From assembly GCA_023399465.1 (NCBI GenBank), contig JAEWPB010000110.1, positions 1-64,000 on the forward strand: DNA of 64,000 bases. The letters run 5' to 3'. Of the stretch, positions 1 through 8,919 are shown in pieces. This DNA is from Pseudomonadota bacterium. GTDB taxonomy: Bacteria > Pseudomonadota > Alphaproteobacteria > Rhizobiales > Rhizobiaceae. The notes under the pieces are model-generated. The model was not told the DNA's origin. It did no database searches and worked only from the letters and a program-made list of their open reading frames with translations. The position numbers and the translations under genes were made by a program. Every line of letters starts with the position of its first letter. Positions within the stretch are counted from its first letter, which is position 1.

Positions 1-416
1 ACATAGAGGCGCTTGCTCTGATCGGGCGTGGTAATCGACGATAGCGGTACCGAAAGCGCCTCGTCGTACCAGAACTTGCGCGAGGTTCCGAGCGGCACGT
101 AGCGGGCATGGCCGAGTTTGCGCGCCACTTCCGAGGCCAGCGTCAGCCCGAGCGTCGGCAATCCGACCACCACGTCGGGCGCGAATGCGGCAAGGCGTGC
201 CGCAAGATCTTCGGCGAGCGTATCGAGTACGGCAAAGCTCGCCTGGTTGACGATGAGCGAGGCGAGCGCGTGGCTGCCGTCGGCCAGCGGCCGGATCGGA
301 AGCAGGACCTGCCTGCCGTCCGAAAGCGTCGCGGGATAGAAGCGCTCATGTCCGCGGTTGGTGTCGAATGTCGCGGCTGGGTGGATCTCCTGCCAGAAAT
401 CATGCGGCTGCATCAT
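1..416 (-). CDS. Phosphoribosyltransferase family protein, C-terminus outside window
   Basis: Reading the minus strand from ATGATG at 416 gives an open frame of 138 codons that runs off the left edge. It begins MMQPHDFWQEIHPAATFDTN and contains DVVVGLPTLGLTLASEVARK followed by GHARYVPLGTSRKFWYDE. The hydrophobic strand VVVGLP plus a small-residue helix is the early part of a type I phosphoribosyltransferase fold. The PRPP-binding loop that would prove this should lie beyond the edge. AAGGAA sits 5-8 bases upstream of the two ATGs. The base and substrate cannot be told; similar rhizobial proteins are annotated adenine- or orotate-phosphoribosyltransferase-like. The 291 bases to the next gene hold nothing I recognise. 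Confidence 0.7.
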   Translation of the reverse strand, partial: MMQPHDFWQEIHPAATFDTNRGHERFYPATLSDGRQVLLPIRPLADGSHALASLIVNQASFAVLDTLAEDLAARLAAFAPDVVVGLPTLGLTLASEVARKLGHARYVPLGTSRKFWYDEALSVPLSSITTPDQSKRLY

Positions 417-707
417 CAAAATTCCTTGGTCTACTATCTGCTCGCGTTCGATGCGCTTGTCCGGAAGCACTCGCCCGGCCCCGCCTCGGTTCAGGGCGGT
501 TTGCCGGACATCCATAGCAACCGGGTGGGTGCCGCGAAACATCGCGAGCCAAGGGATTGAACGAAATCAGCCAATTGTTTCGTCGCGTCGGACCAGCACG
601 CCGATCAGCGCCAGAGCGCCCGAACCGGCCGGCAACACGAAAGGGAGGGGTGGCACTGGCTTGATCTTTTGCGGGCATGTCCTCCCGCGGCAGGAGACAG
701 CTACCGG

Positions 708-1811
708 TCACTCAACCGATTGCTGCAGCTTCCAGCGCATCAGCACCTCGTCCCCGCATCCTCCGGCCCCCACCTTGCCCGGCGTCCTGGAGAAACGTGG
801 TGCGGGTGCGGGGTGGGTTACTGCCTCCTTCGTAAAGAAGGCCTGCCGCGCCTGCATATGCGGATGGCCCGGCGCCTCGGCAAGCGTCAGGACGGGCGAG
901 AAACACGCGTCGGTGCCCTCGAGCAATTCGGTCCACTCGGCGCGGCTGCGGGTGGCAAACAGGGCCTCGAGCACCTGGCCTTGCTGTTCCCAGGTCGCCG
1001 CCTCGTATTGCCTTGCACGCCACTCGTCGGGCAGGCCGAGCTTCTCCAGAAGCACTGCGAAAAAATGCGGTTCGATCGGGCCGATGGCAATGTCCCTCCC
1101 ATCCGAGCAGGTATAGCAACGGTAGAAATGTGCGCCACCGCCGAGCAGGTTTTCTCCCCGCTCGACATTGGACATCGGCCCCTTGGGCAGGCCCGCGAAC
1201 ATCGATATCATCGAGGCGACGCCATCTATGATCGCCGCATCCACGACCTGCCCCTTGCCCGATCGTTCCCGTTCCCAAAGAGCGGCGAGAATTCCCATGG
1301 CGAGAAAAAGGGCGCCGCCACCGAAATCTCCGACGAGGTTCAGCGGCGGTATGGCAGGCTGCCCCTTCAGTCCGATGGCCGCGAGTGCGCCGGTCAGCGC
1401 GATGTAGTTTATGTCGTGTCCGGCAGCTTGCGAGAGCGGACCATCCTGTCCCCAGCCGGTCATCCGGCCGTAGACGAGACGCGGATTGCGCTGCAGCAAC
1501 ACGTCAGGACCAAGCCCCAGTCGTTCCATGACGCCGGGGCGAAGCCCCTCGATGATGACGTCGGCATGGTCTGCCGCCTCGATGCAGGTTTTCCGGCCGG
1601 CCTCGGAGCGAATGTCCAGTTCGAGCACCGCGCGGCCGCGGTCGAGAATGGGGTTTGGCCAGCCGTTTCCACCCGGCCGGTCCACGCGCAGGACCTCCGC
1701 GCCAAGATCCGAGAGAAGCATGGCGCAGTAGGGGCCGGGACCGATGCTGACGAATTCCACGACCTTGAGACCGGTCAACGGGCCGCGGGAAGCTTCGGAT
1801 ATCTCTGTCAT
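708..1811 (-). CDS. CaiB/BaiF family CoA-transferase (alpha-methylacyl-CoA racemase-like)
   Basis: The 367-residue protein opens with LTGLKVVEFVSIGPGPYCAMLLSDLGAEVLRVD, the N-terminal Rossmann-type segment of family III CoA-transferases. It continues with VIIEGLRPGVMERLGLGP and the aspartate-bearing stretch AAGHDINYIALTGAL, where the Asp is the catalytic residue in this family. Length fits alpha-methylacyl-CoA racemase (about 360-380). Members move CoA between acids or epimerise 2-methylacyl-CoA; the second would make branched, terpene-derived chains usable by beta-oxidation. It is the last gene of a minus-strand set with the SDR and thiolase upstream. A 9-bp hairpin (1850-1872) lies between it and the SDR, so its transcription may be reduced or separate. 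Transferase versus racemase cannot be decided here. Confidence 0.88.
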   Translation of the reverse strand: MTEISEASRGPLTGLKVVEFVSIGPGPYCAMLLSDLGAEVLRVDRPGGNGWPNPILDRGRAVLELDIRSEAGRKTCIEAADHADVIIEGLRPGVMERLGLGPDVLLQRNPRLVYGRMTGWGQDGPLSQAAGHDINYIALTGALAAIGLKGQPAIPPLNLVGDFGGGALFLAMGILAALWERERSGKGQVVDAAIIDGVASMISMFAGLPKGPMSNVERGENLLGGGAHFYRCYTCSDGRDIAIGPIEPHFFAVLLEKLGLPDEWRARQYEAATWEQQGQVLEALFATRSRAEWTELLEGTDACFSPVLTLAEAPGHPHMQARQAFFTKEAVTHPAPAPRFSRTPGKVGAGGCGDEVLMRWKLQQSVE

Positions 1812-1849
1812 GGTGAGCCTTGACGCTGATCTGGAAGGAAACGGATGAA

Positions 1850-1872
1850 GGGGCGCCCGGCCGGGGCGCCCC
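1850..1872 (-). terminator. Strong GC hairpin between SDR and CoA-transferase genes
   Basis: GGGGCGCCC and GGGCGCCCC pair perfectly over 9 bp with a 5-base loop. On the minus strand it follows the SDR stop and is followed by a pyrimidine-rich stretch (CTTCATCCGTTTCCTTCC) instead of a clean T run. It is probably a partial terminator or a transcript-stabilising hairpin. Confidence 0.5.
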
Positions 1873-1901
1873 GCTAGCTGAACACCGGCTCGCAGTGTCG
1901 C

Positions 1902-2663
1902 CTACTTGGGAGCCATGCGAATTGCACCGTCGAGGCGGATCGTCTCGCCGTTCAGGAAGCGGTTGGCAATGATCGTCTGGGCAAGATGGGCAAACTCGGC
2001 TGGATCACCGAGACGGCTCGGGAACGGCACCTGCTCGCCCAGTGACTTCTGCACGGCTTCGGGAAGCGTGGCGAGCAAGGGGGTGAGGAAAATGCCCGGC
2101 GCGATGGTGCAGATGCGGATTGCGTGGCTTGCGAGGTCGCGTGCGATCGGCAGGGTCATGCCGACGATACCGCCCTTCGAGGCGGCGTAGGCCGCCTGCC
2201 CGATCTGGCCGTCGAAGGCGGCGATGCTCGCCGTGTTGACGATCACGCCGCGCTCTTCGCCCAGAAGATCCGCAGCAGCGGCCCGGGCAGCAAACTGGGC
2301 AATCACATTGAAGGTACCGATCAGGTTTACCGATATGACGCTCGCAAACTTTGCGGTGCTGGCAGGCGTGTTTTCCCGGCCAACGGTCTTGGCGGCAGGC
2401 GCAATCCCGGCGCAATTCACCAGCACCCGGGCCGTGCCGTGGACCTTTGCCGCCTCATCCAGGGCGCTGGCGACCTGCTCTTCGCTCGTCACGTCCACCT
2501 TGAAGAAGAGGCCCCCGAGTTCGGCAGCCTTGGCCTTCCCGAGCTCCTCGTTCAGATCGAAAATGGCAACCTTTGCACCATTGCCGGCAAGCATCTCCGC
2601 TGTCGCCCCGCCAAGCCCCGAGGCTCCTCCCGTTACCACCGCGGCGATATTGTTCAATTCCAT
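1902..2663 (-). CDS. Short-chain dehydrogenase, 3-hydroxyacyl-CoA dehydrogenase type II-like
   Basis: From ATG 2663 the product has 253 residues. It starts MELNNIAAVVTGGASGLGGA, with the TGxxxGxG NAD(P) motif, and has NTASIAAFDGQIGQAAYAASKGG with the catalytic Ser, Tyr and Lys. It ends GETIRLDGAIRMAPK. The pattern is that of HSD10-type SDRs, which oxidise 3-hydroxyacyl-CoA with NAD. The start at 2663 is chosen over 2690 because AAAGGGAGAG lies 9 bases before it. It sits 23 bases after the thiolase stop, which fits consecutive beta-oxidation steps: this enzyme makes the 3-ketoacyl-CoA that the thiolase cleaves. Substrate chain type is not readable. Confidence 0.85.
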   Translation of the reverse strand: MELNNIAAVVTGGASGLGGATAEMLAGNGAKVAIFDLNEELGKAKAAELGGLFFKVDVTSEEQVASALDEAAKVHGTARVLVNCAGIAPAAKTVGRENTPASTAKFASVISVNLIGTFNVIAQFAARAAAADLLGEERGVIVNTASIAAFDGQIGQAAYAASKGGIVGMTLPIARDLASHAIRICTIAPGIFLTPLLATLPEAVQKSLGEQVPFPSRLGDPAEFAHLAQTIIANRFLNGETIRLDGAIRMAPK

Positions 2664-2686
2664 GGTTCGTACTCTCCCTTTAGTGT

Positions 2687-3880
2687 TCACATCATCTCGA
2701 CGGCGATGGCGGTGGCCTCGCCTCCGCCGATGCAGAGGCTGGCGACCCCGCGACGAAGGCCGCGCGTCTGCAGCGCGGCCAGAAGCGTCGTCACGATCCG
2801 GGCACCGCTCGCCCCCATCGGATGGCCAAGCGCACAGGCACCGCCGTTCACGTTAAGCTTTTCATGCGCGATGCCGAGTTCGCGCATGCAGATCATCGCC
2901 ACGAAGGCAAAGGCTTCGTTGACCTCGAAAAGATCGACATCATCGATAGTCCAGCCAATCCCGTCGAGCAGTTTCCGGATTGCCGGGACTGGCGCCCTGG
3001 GGAATTCGGATGGTTTGCCCGCATGGTTCGCCACCCCGACGATCCGCGCGATGGGCACATGTCCATGTCGTTGCGCATGTGCGTGATCGGCCAGCACCAG
3101 GGCCGCGGCACCATCCGAAATCGAGCTGGCATTGGCTGCGGTCACCGTGCCTTCAGCAGAAAATGCCGGGCGAAGCGTCGGGATTTTGTCAGCACTCGCC
3201 TTGCCGGGCTGCTCATCGCGATCGATGACAACCGGCGTGCGGCCGGGAACTGTCACGGCAACGATTTCGCGATCGAAACGTCCCTCCGCCTGAGCAGCCA
3301 CGGCACGTTTCAGGCTCTCGATGGCAAAGGCGTCCTGCTCCGAACGGGAAAAGCCGCATTCCGCCGCAACCTGGTCGCCGAAGCTGCCCATCAACCGTCC
3401 GACCTCATAAGCGTCCTCCAGCCCGTCATGGAACATGGAGTCGATCGTCGTCTTGTGGCCGAGCCTGGCGCCGGACCGTTGCTCGGGGAGGAGATAGGGC
3501 GCCCTGCTCATGCTCTCCATGCCGCTGGCGACCACCACGCCCGCCAATCCGGCCCGGATCGCGGCGTGGCCGAGAATGATCGCCTCCATGCCGGAGCCGC
3601 AGACCTTGCCGATGGTCGTGCACGGCACGCTCTCCGGCAGACCGGCGCCAAGTGCCGCCTGACGCGCAGGCGCCTGGCCAAGCCCGGCGGTCAGCACGCA
3701 GCCCATGAGGACGCGGTCGATGTCGGTCCCGGGGACGCCGGCACGGGTAACAGCTGCCCCGATCGCCACCGCCCCCAACTGCGGCGCCTTCACATCCTTG
3801 AGGGTACCAAGCATCGCACCCATCGGCGTGCGCGCATAGCCAAGGATGACGGTAGGGGAAGCCGGGCTGTCGAATGTCAC
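2687..3880 (-). CDS. Thiolase (acetyl-CoA acyltransferase)
   Basis: The protein shows all thiolase signatures: the nucleophilic Cys in GKVCGSGMEAI, VNEAFAF, GGACALGHPMGASGAR with the catalytic His, and the second Cys in SLCIGGGEATA. Length is about 397 residues from GTG 3880. That start is preferred because GAGGATTTTCAA precedes it, almost identical to the leader of the SDR at 19890; the in-frame ATG at 3913 would add 11 untypical residues. It catalyses the final thiolytic step of beta-oxidation (or acetoacetyl-CoA cleavage). It is the first gene of a minus-strand operon with the SDR and CoA-transferase. A candidate activator box and -10 lie at 3997-4040. Confidence 0.92.
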   Translation of the reverse strand: MTFDSPASPTVILGYARTPMGAMLGTLKDVKAPQLGAVAIGAAVTRAGVPGTDIDRVLMGCVLTAGLGQAPARQAALGAGLPESVPCTTIGKVCGSGMEAIILGHAAIRAGLAGVVVASGMESMSRAPYLLPEQRSGARLGHKTTIDSMFHDGLEDAYEVGRLMGSFGDQVAAECGFSRSEQDAFAIESLKRAVAAQAEGRFDREIVAVTVPGRTPVVIDRDEQPGKASADKIPTLRPAFSAEGTVTAANASSISDGAAALVLADHAHAQRHGHVPIARIVGVANHAGKPSEFPRAPVPAIRKLLDGIGWTIDDVDLFEVNEAFAFVAMICMRELGIAHEKLNVNGGACALGHPMGASGARIVTTLLAALQTRGLRRGVASLCIGGGEATAIAVEMM

Positions 3881-3953
3881 TTGAAAATCCTCGATGGTTC
3901 TGGGTCGCCACATGCCCGATCCACGGTTGCATGCCGGAGACCCGGTTGGCGAT

Positions 3954-3977
3954 CGCGAACCAGCCAGATGGTTCGCG
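3954..3977. promoter_or_regulatory. Perfect inverted repeat upstream of the thiolase
   Basis: CGCGAACCA and TGGTTCGCG form a perfect 9-bp inverted repeat with a 6-base centre. It lies about 75 bases upstream of the chosen thiolase start and roughly 15-35 bases downstream of the predicted transcription start. It could be a repressor operator or a leader hairpin. The rest of the 3881-4422 gap holds the two boxes listed next and no credible gene. Confidence 0.5.
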
Positions 3978-3996
3978 CTCTCGCCCGCTTGATCGA

Positions 3997-4040
3997 TAGT
4001 TAGGAAACAATCCTCTGCGAAAAACCATTCCTTGGTTGGG
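3997..4040 (-). promoter_or_regulatory. Candidate activator box plus -10 for the thiolase operon
   Basis: On the minus strand CCCAACCAAGGAATGG (4040-4025) is followed after exactly 22 bases by TAACTA (4002-3997). This has the same arrangement as boxes before ompW (12016-12059) and the P450 gene (19772-19817). An activator bound here would overlap the -35 region, as MalT-type regulators commonly do. No protein is shown to bind it. Confidence 0.45.
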
Positions 4041-4101
4041 CATCCAGCTGAACAATGCTATCTCACTTGGCGAGACGCGGCCCTTCCGGCAAAGCATGGA
4101 G

Positions 4102-4118
4102 CCATACTTAAGTTGGGG
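4102..4118 (-). promoter_or_regulatory. Second candidate activator box in the thiolase/regulator gap
   Basis: CCCAACTTAAGTATGG on the minus strand matches 13 of 15 positions of the shared motif CCCAACTTTGGnATGG. It lies 77 bases from the box at 4025-4040, in the same orientation and close to a whole number of helical turns. No -10-like hexamer follows at 22 bases, so it may be an auxiliary site or act on the divergent regulator gene. Confidence 0.35.
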
Positions 4119-4422
4119 TTCCGGCTTCGCGGGACGGAGTAAATGCTGGTTCAGTGGCAAGGTCGGGAGGTGACCTTCGTCTCTGGGAGGTCGTGGGGCA
4201 GCGTGTTGGAGGACACCTTGCTCCTGCAGAACTGCGAAATCTGACGGCTCGCCATGCGGGTGGTTTCGGGACGAAGAGGTTCCGAAAGCGCCGACAGGCG
4301 ATCGGCAATGCTTCGTTCTGATCTGTATTCGGGCATGCCAATCTGCATCATGGAGATGCCTCCCACCTTTGAAGACCTTTTCCCTCGAAATAGCGGGGGG
4401 CACAGGTGTGGGGGGAAGTCTG

Positions 4423-7137
4423 GTGAATACCGAATATGCGACAATCGCTTCAGCCGCGAGCTATCCCGGAGAGGGCGAGGAGCCGGCAACGAGAGGCATT
4501 GGAATTCCATCCGGGCTGAAGCATCCGGAACCTACACTTCCTACCTCCTACCTGCGGCCACCGCGTGAGCATTCGGGCATGATAGCCCGGCCTTCGCTCA
4601 CCGGCCGGATCATCAATGCGGTCCTCAACAAGCATCTGGTCCTTGTGACGGCGCCCTCCGGCTATGGCAAGACGACGCTCCTGGCAGATGCCTACCGCCA
4701 ACTGGACAGCCTCTCGATCCCCCACATCTGGATCAGCGTGACCGATTCCGATCGCGACCCGATGTGGCTCGACCAGATGATGAAGGAACAACTGTCGGAG
4801 TTTTGCCAGCTACCGGCGCTGGACGGTGAGAAATTCTCGACTTTCGCCAGCCGTCTTGCGCGAAGGCAACAGATCCTGGTGATCATCGACAACTGGAACT
4901 TTATCGACGGCGAGGCAACCAACACCTATTTCGACACGCTGCTGAACGAGACGGCCGGGCTGGTCAATTTCATCGTGGGTTCGCGAAAGACACCCGGTTT
5001 TGTCTTCGAGATCTACAGGATGAACGATGACTGCGCGGAGTTCGGACCAAGCGACCTCGCGCTCTCGCTGGGCGACTGCGAGAACCTGCTGCAGAAGACC
5101 CTTTCCGCGCCCGTTCCAGCCTCCATGTTGCGATCCCTCGTCGCACGAACCGAAGGCTGGCCGGCAGGCGTGCAGTTGCTGCGCCTCGCGTTGAACCGCC
5201 AGGGTGAAACGGCCACCTCGAGCATTCAGTTCTCCGGATCGCGAACCGACGTGGCCGAATATCTCAACAAAACCCTGTTCAGCCATCTCTCTCCCGAGCG
5301 GCGGGCCCTCCTCTGCAATCTGGCGGTGCTGAATGAGGTCAGCCGCGAGCTGGCGGTCGCAGTCATGCAATCGGAGAAGGCGGGGGTCGAATTCGCGGCT
5401 CTCCAGCGCGACAATTTTTTCCTGAACGAGATCAGCGAGCGCTCTCAGAGATTTCGATTTCACTCGCTGTTTCGAGATTTTCTGCTGCTCCAGCACGCAA
5501 ACGAGGCGAGCCTCGACAAGGCGACGATCTTTTCGCGGGCGGCACGCTGGCACCTCTCCCGGGACGAACATGTCGCCGCAATCTCCTACGCGATACGTGC
5601 CTGCGATGCCGAGATTGCGCTCACCTTGCTTGAAAGCTATGCGAAAGAGCGTCTGCTGGCGGATGCGCGCATCTTCCTGTTTACCGAGTGGATCGGCGAA
5701 CTGATCGCGCAAGGCGTACAACTGACCCCGCTGCTCGATCACTGGTATCGCTGGAGCCTCGTCTTTACCGGCCGCTGGAGCGTCGCCCTTGAGCTCGGCA
5801 AAACCGACGAAACCAGCAGGGAAACGATTATCGATGCGGTCATCGGGGCGTTTCGCGACGATCAGTCGGGTCTGCAGGATGCGATCAACCGCTGGGCTGT
5901 CGAGGGAACTTCGGCCGACAATTTCAGCAAGGCGGTCATGCATGCGGGCGCCGCTGCGGCCCACATGGCGCGGGGTAATTTCAAAGGCGCGGCGCAGTCG
6001 ATCAACCGCGCCAAGTTCACCATCGGCCAGACCGAGGGCGGTTTTGGCCGGACCTGGGTACAGGTGCTGTCCGCCTTGCTTGCACTCTTGCGCGGCAATC
6101 TTCTGGAAGCGCGGACGGAGATAGCCGATGCGGTCCATCTTTCCGAGAAAATGCTGCGCCCGAACTCGCCGACAAGCAGAATGGCACGCCTGACATCGGC
6201 GATCATCGCCTATCACGCGGGGGATACCGAGCAGGCACGCATCGATCTTGGCTTTGCCAACACGTCGATTGATGAGCATGGACTGCCTCTGATCGTCATT
6301 CTCGCGTCCGCCATAGCCCAGGAGACAGGCGTATCCTGGGAGGAGCGTCCGGTAGAAACGCGGCCACCTTCGGCGGCCATGGCGTTGATTGCGGATGCAT
6401 TGCGGGTGGATATGGCGATCAGGGGAAACATGGGCCCCCAGCGGATGCAGCAGCAGGTCGAGGCATTCGAGGCGAGGCTGGAAGCGGCCGAGGAGAGCAC
6501 GCCCCACCTGCTTCGCCAGGGCTGGATTCTCGCCGACTTTTCTGTCGAACTATCTGCGCGTGCGGCCCTGGCTCAGGGCGATTTCGAGCAGGTCTCGCGA
6601 CTGATCACGCCGAAGATCTCCGCCTGCCAGCGCGATGGAAGAGGCTTTGCGGAGCTTCCATACCAGTTGCTGCGGGTCGCGACCCTCTATCGGCAAGGCA
6701 ATCACGCGGCCGCACTCCGGCTGTTGATCCAGCAGGCGGAAAAGGCCGTGCAGGATCGTTACTGGCGGCCGTTCATCAGCTATCGCCATCTCATCGAACC
6801 TCTCCTGCCGGCGCTCTTCGATGCCGGCAAGCGTTCCCCCCTTGGCAACGACGCCGAAGCGTGGCGCGAATTCTCGTCCCTTCTTGGCAACAAGACTGCG
6901 GCGAGCGGCCAGTCACCGGATCTGCTGGGCAAGCTCGACAAGAATCTCGAAGTCACCAGCCGGGAGACGGAAATCCTCAGGTTTCTCGATGGTGGCCTCA
7001 GCAACAGCGAAATCGGTGACCGTCTCGGGATCAGCGTGCCGACGGTCAAGTGGCACCTCAACAATCTGTTCTCCAAGATCGGTGTTCGCAATCGCATGAG
7101 CGCCGTCAGGTTTGCCCGGGACAACAGGCTGATCTGA
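4423..7137 (+). CDS. MalT-type LuxR-family ATP-dependent transcriptional regulator
   Basis: A large regulator (about 904 residues from GTG 4423) of the STAND/MalT class. Near the N-terminus are RPSLTGRI and the Walker A APSGYGKTTLL, then QILVIIDNWNF as the Walker B-like strand. The middle is helical repeat sequence, the usual ligand-sensing part. The C-terminus is a LuxR helix-turn-helix: LTSRETEILRFLDGGLSNSE, then a recognition helix around VPTVKWHLNNLFSKIGV. The frame is open from TTG 4369; GTG 4423 is favoured by GGGGGGAAG five bases upstream, but the start is uncertain. It is transcribed away from the thiolase operon and is the only regulator in the catabolic island, so it is the natural candidate to activate these genes. 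AlkS of alkane degraders belongs to the same class. Confidence 0.88.
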   Translation: MNTEYATIASAASYPGEGEEPATRGIGIPSGLKHPEPTLPTSYLRPPREHSGMIARPSLTGRIINAVLNKHLVLVTAPSGYGKTTLLADAYRQLDSLSIPHIWISVTDSDRDPMWLDQMMKEQLSEFCQLPALDGEKFSTFASRLARRQQILVIIDNWNFIDGEATNTYFDTLLNETAGLVNFIVGSRKTPGFVFEIYRMNDDCAEFGPSDLALSLGDCENLLQKTLSAPVPASMLRSLVARTEGWPAGVQLLRLALNRQGETATSSIQFSGSRTDVAEYLNKTLFSHLSPERRALLCNLAVLNEVSRELAVAVMQSEKAGVEFAALQRDNFFLNEISERSQRFRFHSLFRDFLLLQHANEASLDKATIFSRAARWHLSRDEHVAAISYAIRACDAEIALTLLESYAKERLLADARIFLFTEWIGELIAQGVQLTPLLDHWYRWSLVFTGRWSVALELGKTDETSRETIIDAVIGAFRDDQSGLQDAINRWAVEGTSADNFSKAVMHAGAAAAHMARGNFKGAAQSINRAKFTIGQTEGGFGRTWVQVLSALLALLRGNLLEARTEIADAVHLSEKMLRPNSPTSRMARLTSAIIAYHAGDTEQARIDLGFANTSIDEHGLPLIVILASAIAQETGVSWEERPVETRPPSAAMALIADALRVDMAIRGNMGPQRMQQQVEAFEARLEAAEESTPHLLRQGWILADFSVELSARAALAQGDFEQVSRLITPKISACQRDGRGFAELPYQLLRVATLYRQGNHAAALRLLIQQAEKAVQDRYWRPFISYRHLIEPLLPALFDAGKRSPLGNDAEAWREFSSLLGNKTAASGQSPDLLGKLDKNLEVTSRETEILRFLDGGLSNSEIGDRLGISVPTVKWHLNNLFSKIGVRNRMSAVRFARDNRLI

Positions 7138-7167
7138 GGCGCTTTTGAGCAAGGATCATCGTTGCAG

Positions 7168-7212
7168 CCCAACCCAAAGGCGGGGGCCGTGCAGGATTAT
7201 CTGTCGTAATAT
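7168..7212 (+). promoter_or_regulatory. Weak candidate activator box before the aldehyde dehydrogenase
   Basis: CCCAACCCAAAGGCGGGG starts at 7168 and TAATAT lies at 7207-7212, about 22 bases after the box. The first six bases match the shared motif; the rest matches poorly unless a gap is allowed. It is listed because position and spacing agree with the better copies. Confidence 0.25.
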
Positions 7213-7286
7213 AGGCGTTACGTGGCGTTCGCGCGGAGGCGTCCGGCCGCCCCGGGGCAAAGGTGCGCTGACCGAGGAGACATCGC

Positions 7287-8714
7287 ATGAATGAAATTGC
7301 AATCGACCAATCCGCCGGCGCCATGCGCAAGGCTCTTGGCGCCATGCGCCGAGCTCATAATATGGATCCCAACCCGAGCTATGCCATCCGTCGCGACAGG
7401 CTGAAGCGGCTGGAAAGGTGCCTTTTGGAGAATGCCGATCGCCTCGTTGCCGCGATCAGCGCCGATTTCAGTCACCGCAGCGCAGTCGAATCCAACAATT
7501 TCGACGTGACCGTTCCGATTGGCGACGTGCGCTTTGCACGTCGCAACCTCAAGCGCTGGATGCGCGTGCGCAAGGTTCGAACACCCAAGCACCTGTTGCC
7601 GGCACACGGCCGTATCCATCCCCAGCCCCTCGGCGTGGTCGGCGTCATTTCCCCCTGGAATTTCCCCGTCTACCTGACGATCGGGCCGCTCGTCACCGCG
7701 CTGGCGGCAGGCAACAGGGTCATGATCAAACCGTCGGAGCTTACCCCCCGGACCTCCGAGGTTCTCCACGACATGATCGTCGCGACATTTGCGCCGGACG
7801 AGGTTGCCGTGTTCACCGGCGGTCCCGACGTCGCATCCGAATTCTCGAACCTTCCCTTCGATCACCTGCTCTTTACCGGCTCGACCGCGGTCGGCCGCAA
7901 GGTTGCCCTGGCGGCGGCCAACAACCTGACGCCCGTGACACTGGAACTGGGGGGCAAGTCGCCTGCAGTGATCACGCCTTCAGCAGATATCGATCTGGCA
8001 GCGCGGCGAATCGCCTGGGGCAAGACCGCGAATGCCGGCCAGATCTGCATTGCGCCGGACTATGCACTGGTCCCGAGAAGCCAGCTCGATGATTTCGTCG
8101 AGCGCTTCGCATCGGTGGTGAAGACCTTCTATCCGCAGGGAGCGGAAAGTGCAGACTATACCGCGATCATCTCCGACCGCCATCGCGAGCGCCTGATATC
8201 GATGCTGGATGAGGCAGAGGAAAGCGGCGCAAAGATCATCCGCTTGGCCGAAGGGAAAGTGGCTTCGGGCCAGCGCAAGCTCGCACCCGCTATCGTCGTC
8301 GATCCATCCCCATCCCTCCGGCTGATGCGCGAAGAGATCTTCGGCCCGATCCTTCCGGTCATTCCGTATGATACCGCGAAAGAGGCGCTGAACTTCGTTA
8401 CCGAACGCGACCGGCCGCTCGCCCTCTACGTCTTTGCGCAAAGCGCGAATGATCGGGACTTCTGGCTGAAGCGCAGCATTTCCGGGGGCGTCACCGTCAA
8501 TGACACGCTCCTGCACGTGGTGTTCGACACCCTGCCCTTCGGAGGGGTCGGCCCCTCCGGGATCGGAGCGTATCACGGCGATATCGGCTTCGAGACCTTC
8601 AGCCACATGAAGCCGGTCCTGATGCAGGCCAGGTTCAACGCCGGCTTTCTCTTCGAGCCGCCTTTCGAGGGCATCAAGACAACGTTCGTCGGGCTGCTTC
8701 GCAAGATCATCTGA
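7287..8714 (+). CDS. Aldehyde dehydrogenase (coniferyl-aldehyde dehydrogenase type)
   Basis: A 475-residue NAD(P)-dependent aldehyde dehydrogenase. It has ISPWNFPVYLTIGPL, the cofactor-binding IKPSELTP, FTGSTAVGRKV, the general base Glu in TLELGGKSP and the nucleophilic Cys in NAGQICIAPDYA. The C-terminus with FGGVGPSGIGAYHGDIGFETFSH and the membrane-lipid-like length resemble coniferyl aldehyde and fatty aldehyde dehydrogenases of class 3. It starts at ATG 7287 after GACCGAGGAGACATCGC. In this island it would oxidise the aldehyde formed from the hydroxylated substrate to the acid that the ligase at 13603 activates. It appears to be a single-gene unit with a hairpin at 8747-8763. Confidence 0.9.
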   Translation: MNEIAIDQSAGAMRKALGAMRRAHNMDPNPSYAIRRDRLKRLERCLLENADRLVAAISADFSHRSAVESNNFDVTVPIGDVRFARRNLKRWMRVRKVRTPKHLLPAHGRIHPQPLGVVGVISPWNFPVYLTIGPLVTALAAGNRVMIKPSELTPRTSEVLHDMIVATFAPDEVAVFTGGPDVASEFSNLPFDHLLFTGSTAVGRKVALAAANNLTPVTLELGGKSPAVITPSADIDLAARRIAWGKTANAGQICIAPDYALVPRSQLDDFVERFASVVKTFYPQGAESADYTAIISDRHRERLISMLDEAEESGAKIIRLAEGKVASGQRKLAPAIVVDPSPSLRLMREEIFGPILPVIPYDTAKEALNFVTERDRPLALYVFAQSANDRDFWLKRSISGGVTVNDTLLHVVFDTLPFGGVGPSGIGAYHGDIGFETFSHMKPVLMQARFNAGFLFEPPFEGIKTTFVGLLRKII

Positions 8715-8746
8715 ACAGAACGGCAAAATGATCCGCTCGACCGCGG

Positions 8747-8763
8747 CCCCGGATGATCCGGGG
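8747..8763 (+). terminator. Hairpin after the aldehyde dehydrogenase
   Basis: CCCCGGA and TCCGGGG pair over 7 bp around TGA, 33 bases after the stop codon. There is no T run, so termination strength is doubtful. Confidence 0.35.
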
Positions 8764-8835
8764 CAGCGTCGTATCTCGTTGCGCCTCGCAAGCGGCAGCG
8801 AATGACCGCGCGCTGACGCACCTGGTTTCTCCGGG

Positions 8836-8879
8836 CCGAACTTTGGTTCGGTGATCGGTCTGCAGGAGTGGACCAATCT
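8836..8879 (+). promoter_or_regulatory. Candidate activator box before the second thiolase operon
   Basis: CCGAACTTTGGTTCGG (8836-8851) matches 12-13 of 15 motif positions and is itself a near-palindrome. After 22 bases comes CAATCT (8874-8879), a poor but correctly placed -10. The gap 8715-9029 holds this box, two hairpins and no credible gene. Confidence 0.4.
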
Positions 8880-8919
8880 CCTGATGGGAGAACCGGCTGG
8901 CAAAAAAATCCACTGATCG

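Noticed and set aside
4810..6507. Long minus-strand frame inside the MalT-type regulator
   Set aside because: Shadow of the regulator; no motif and no ribosome site. The same applies to long antisense frames at 29388-31274 and 32512-34272.
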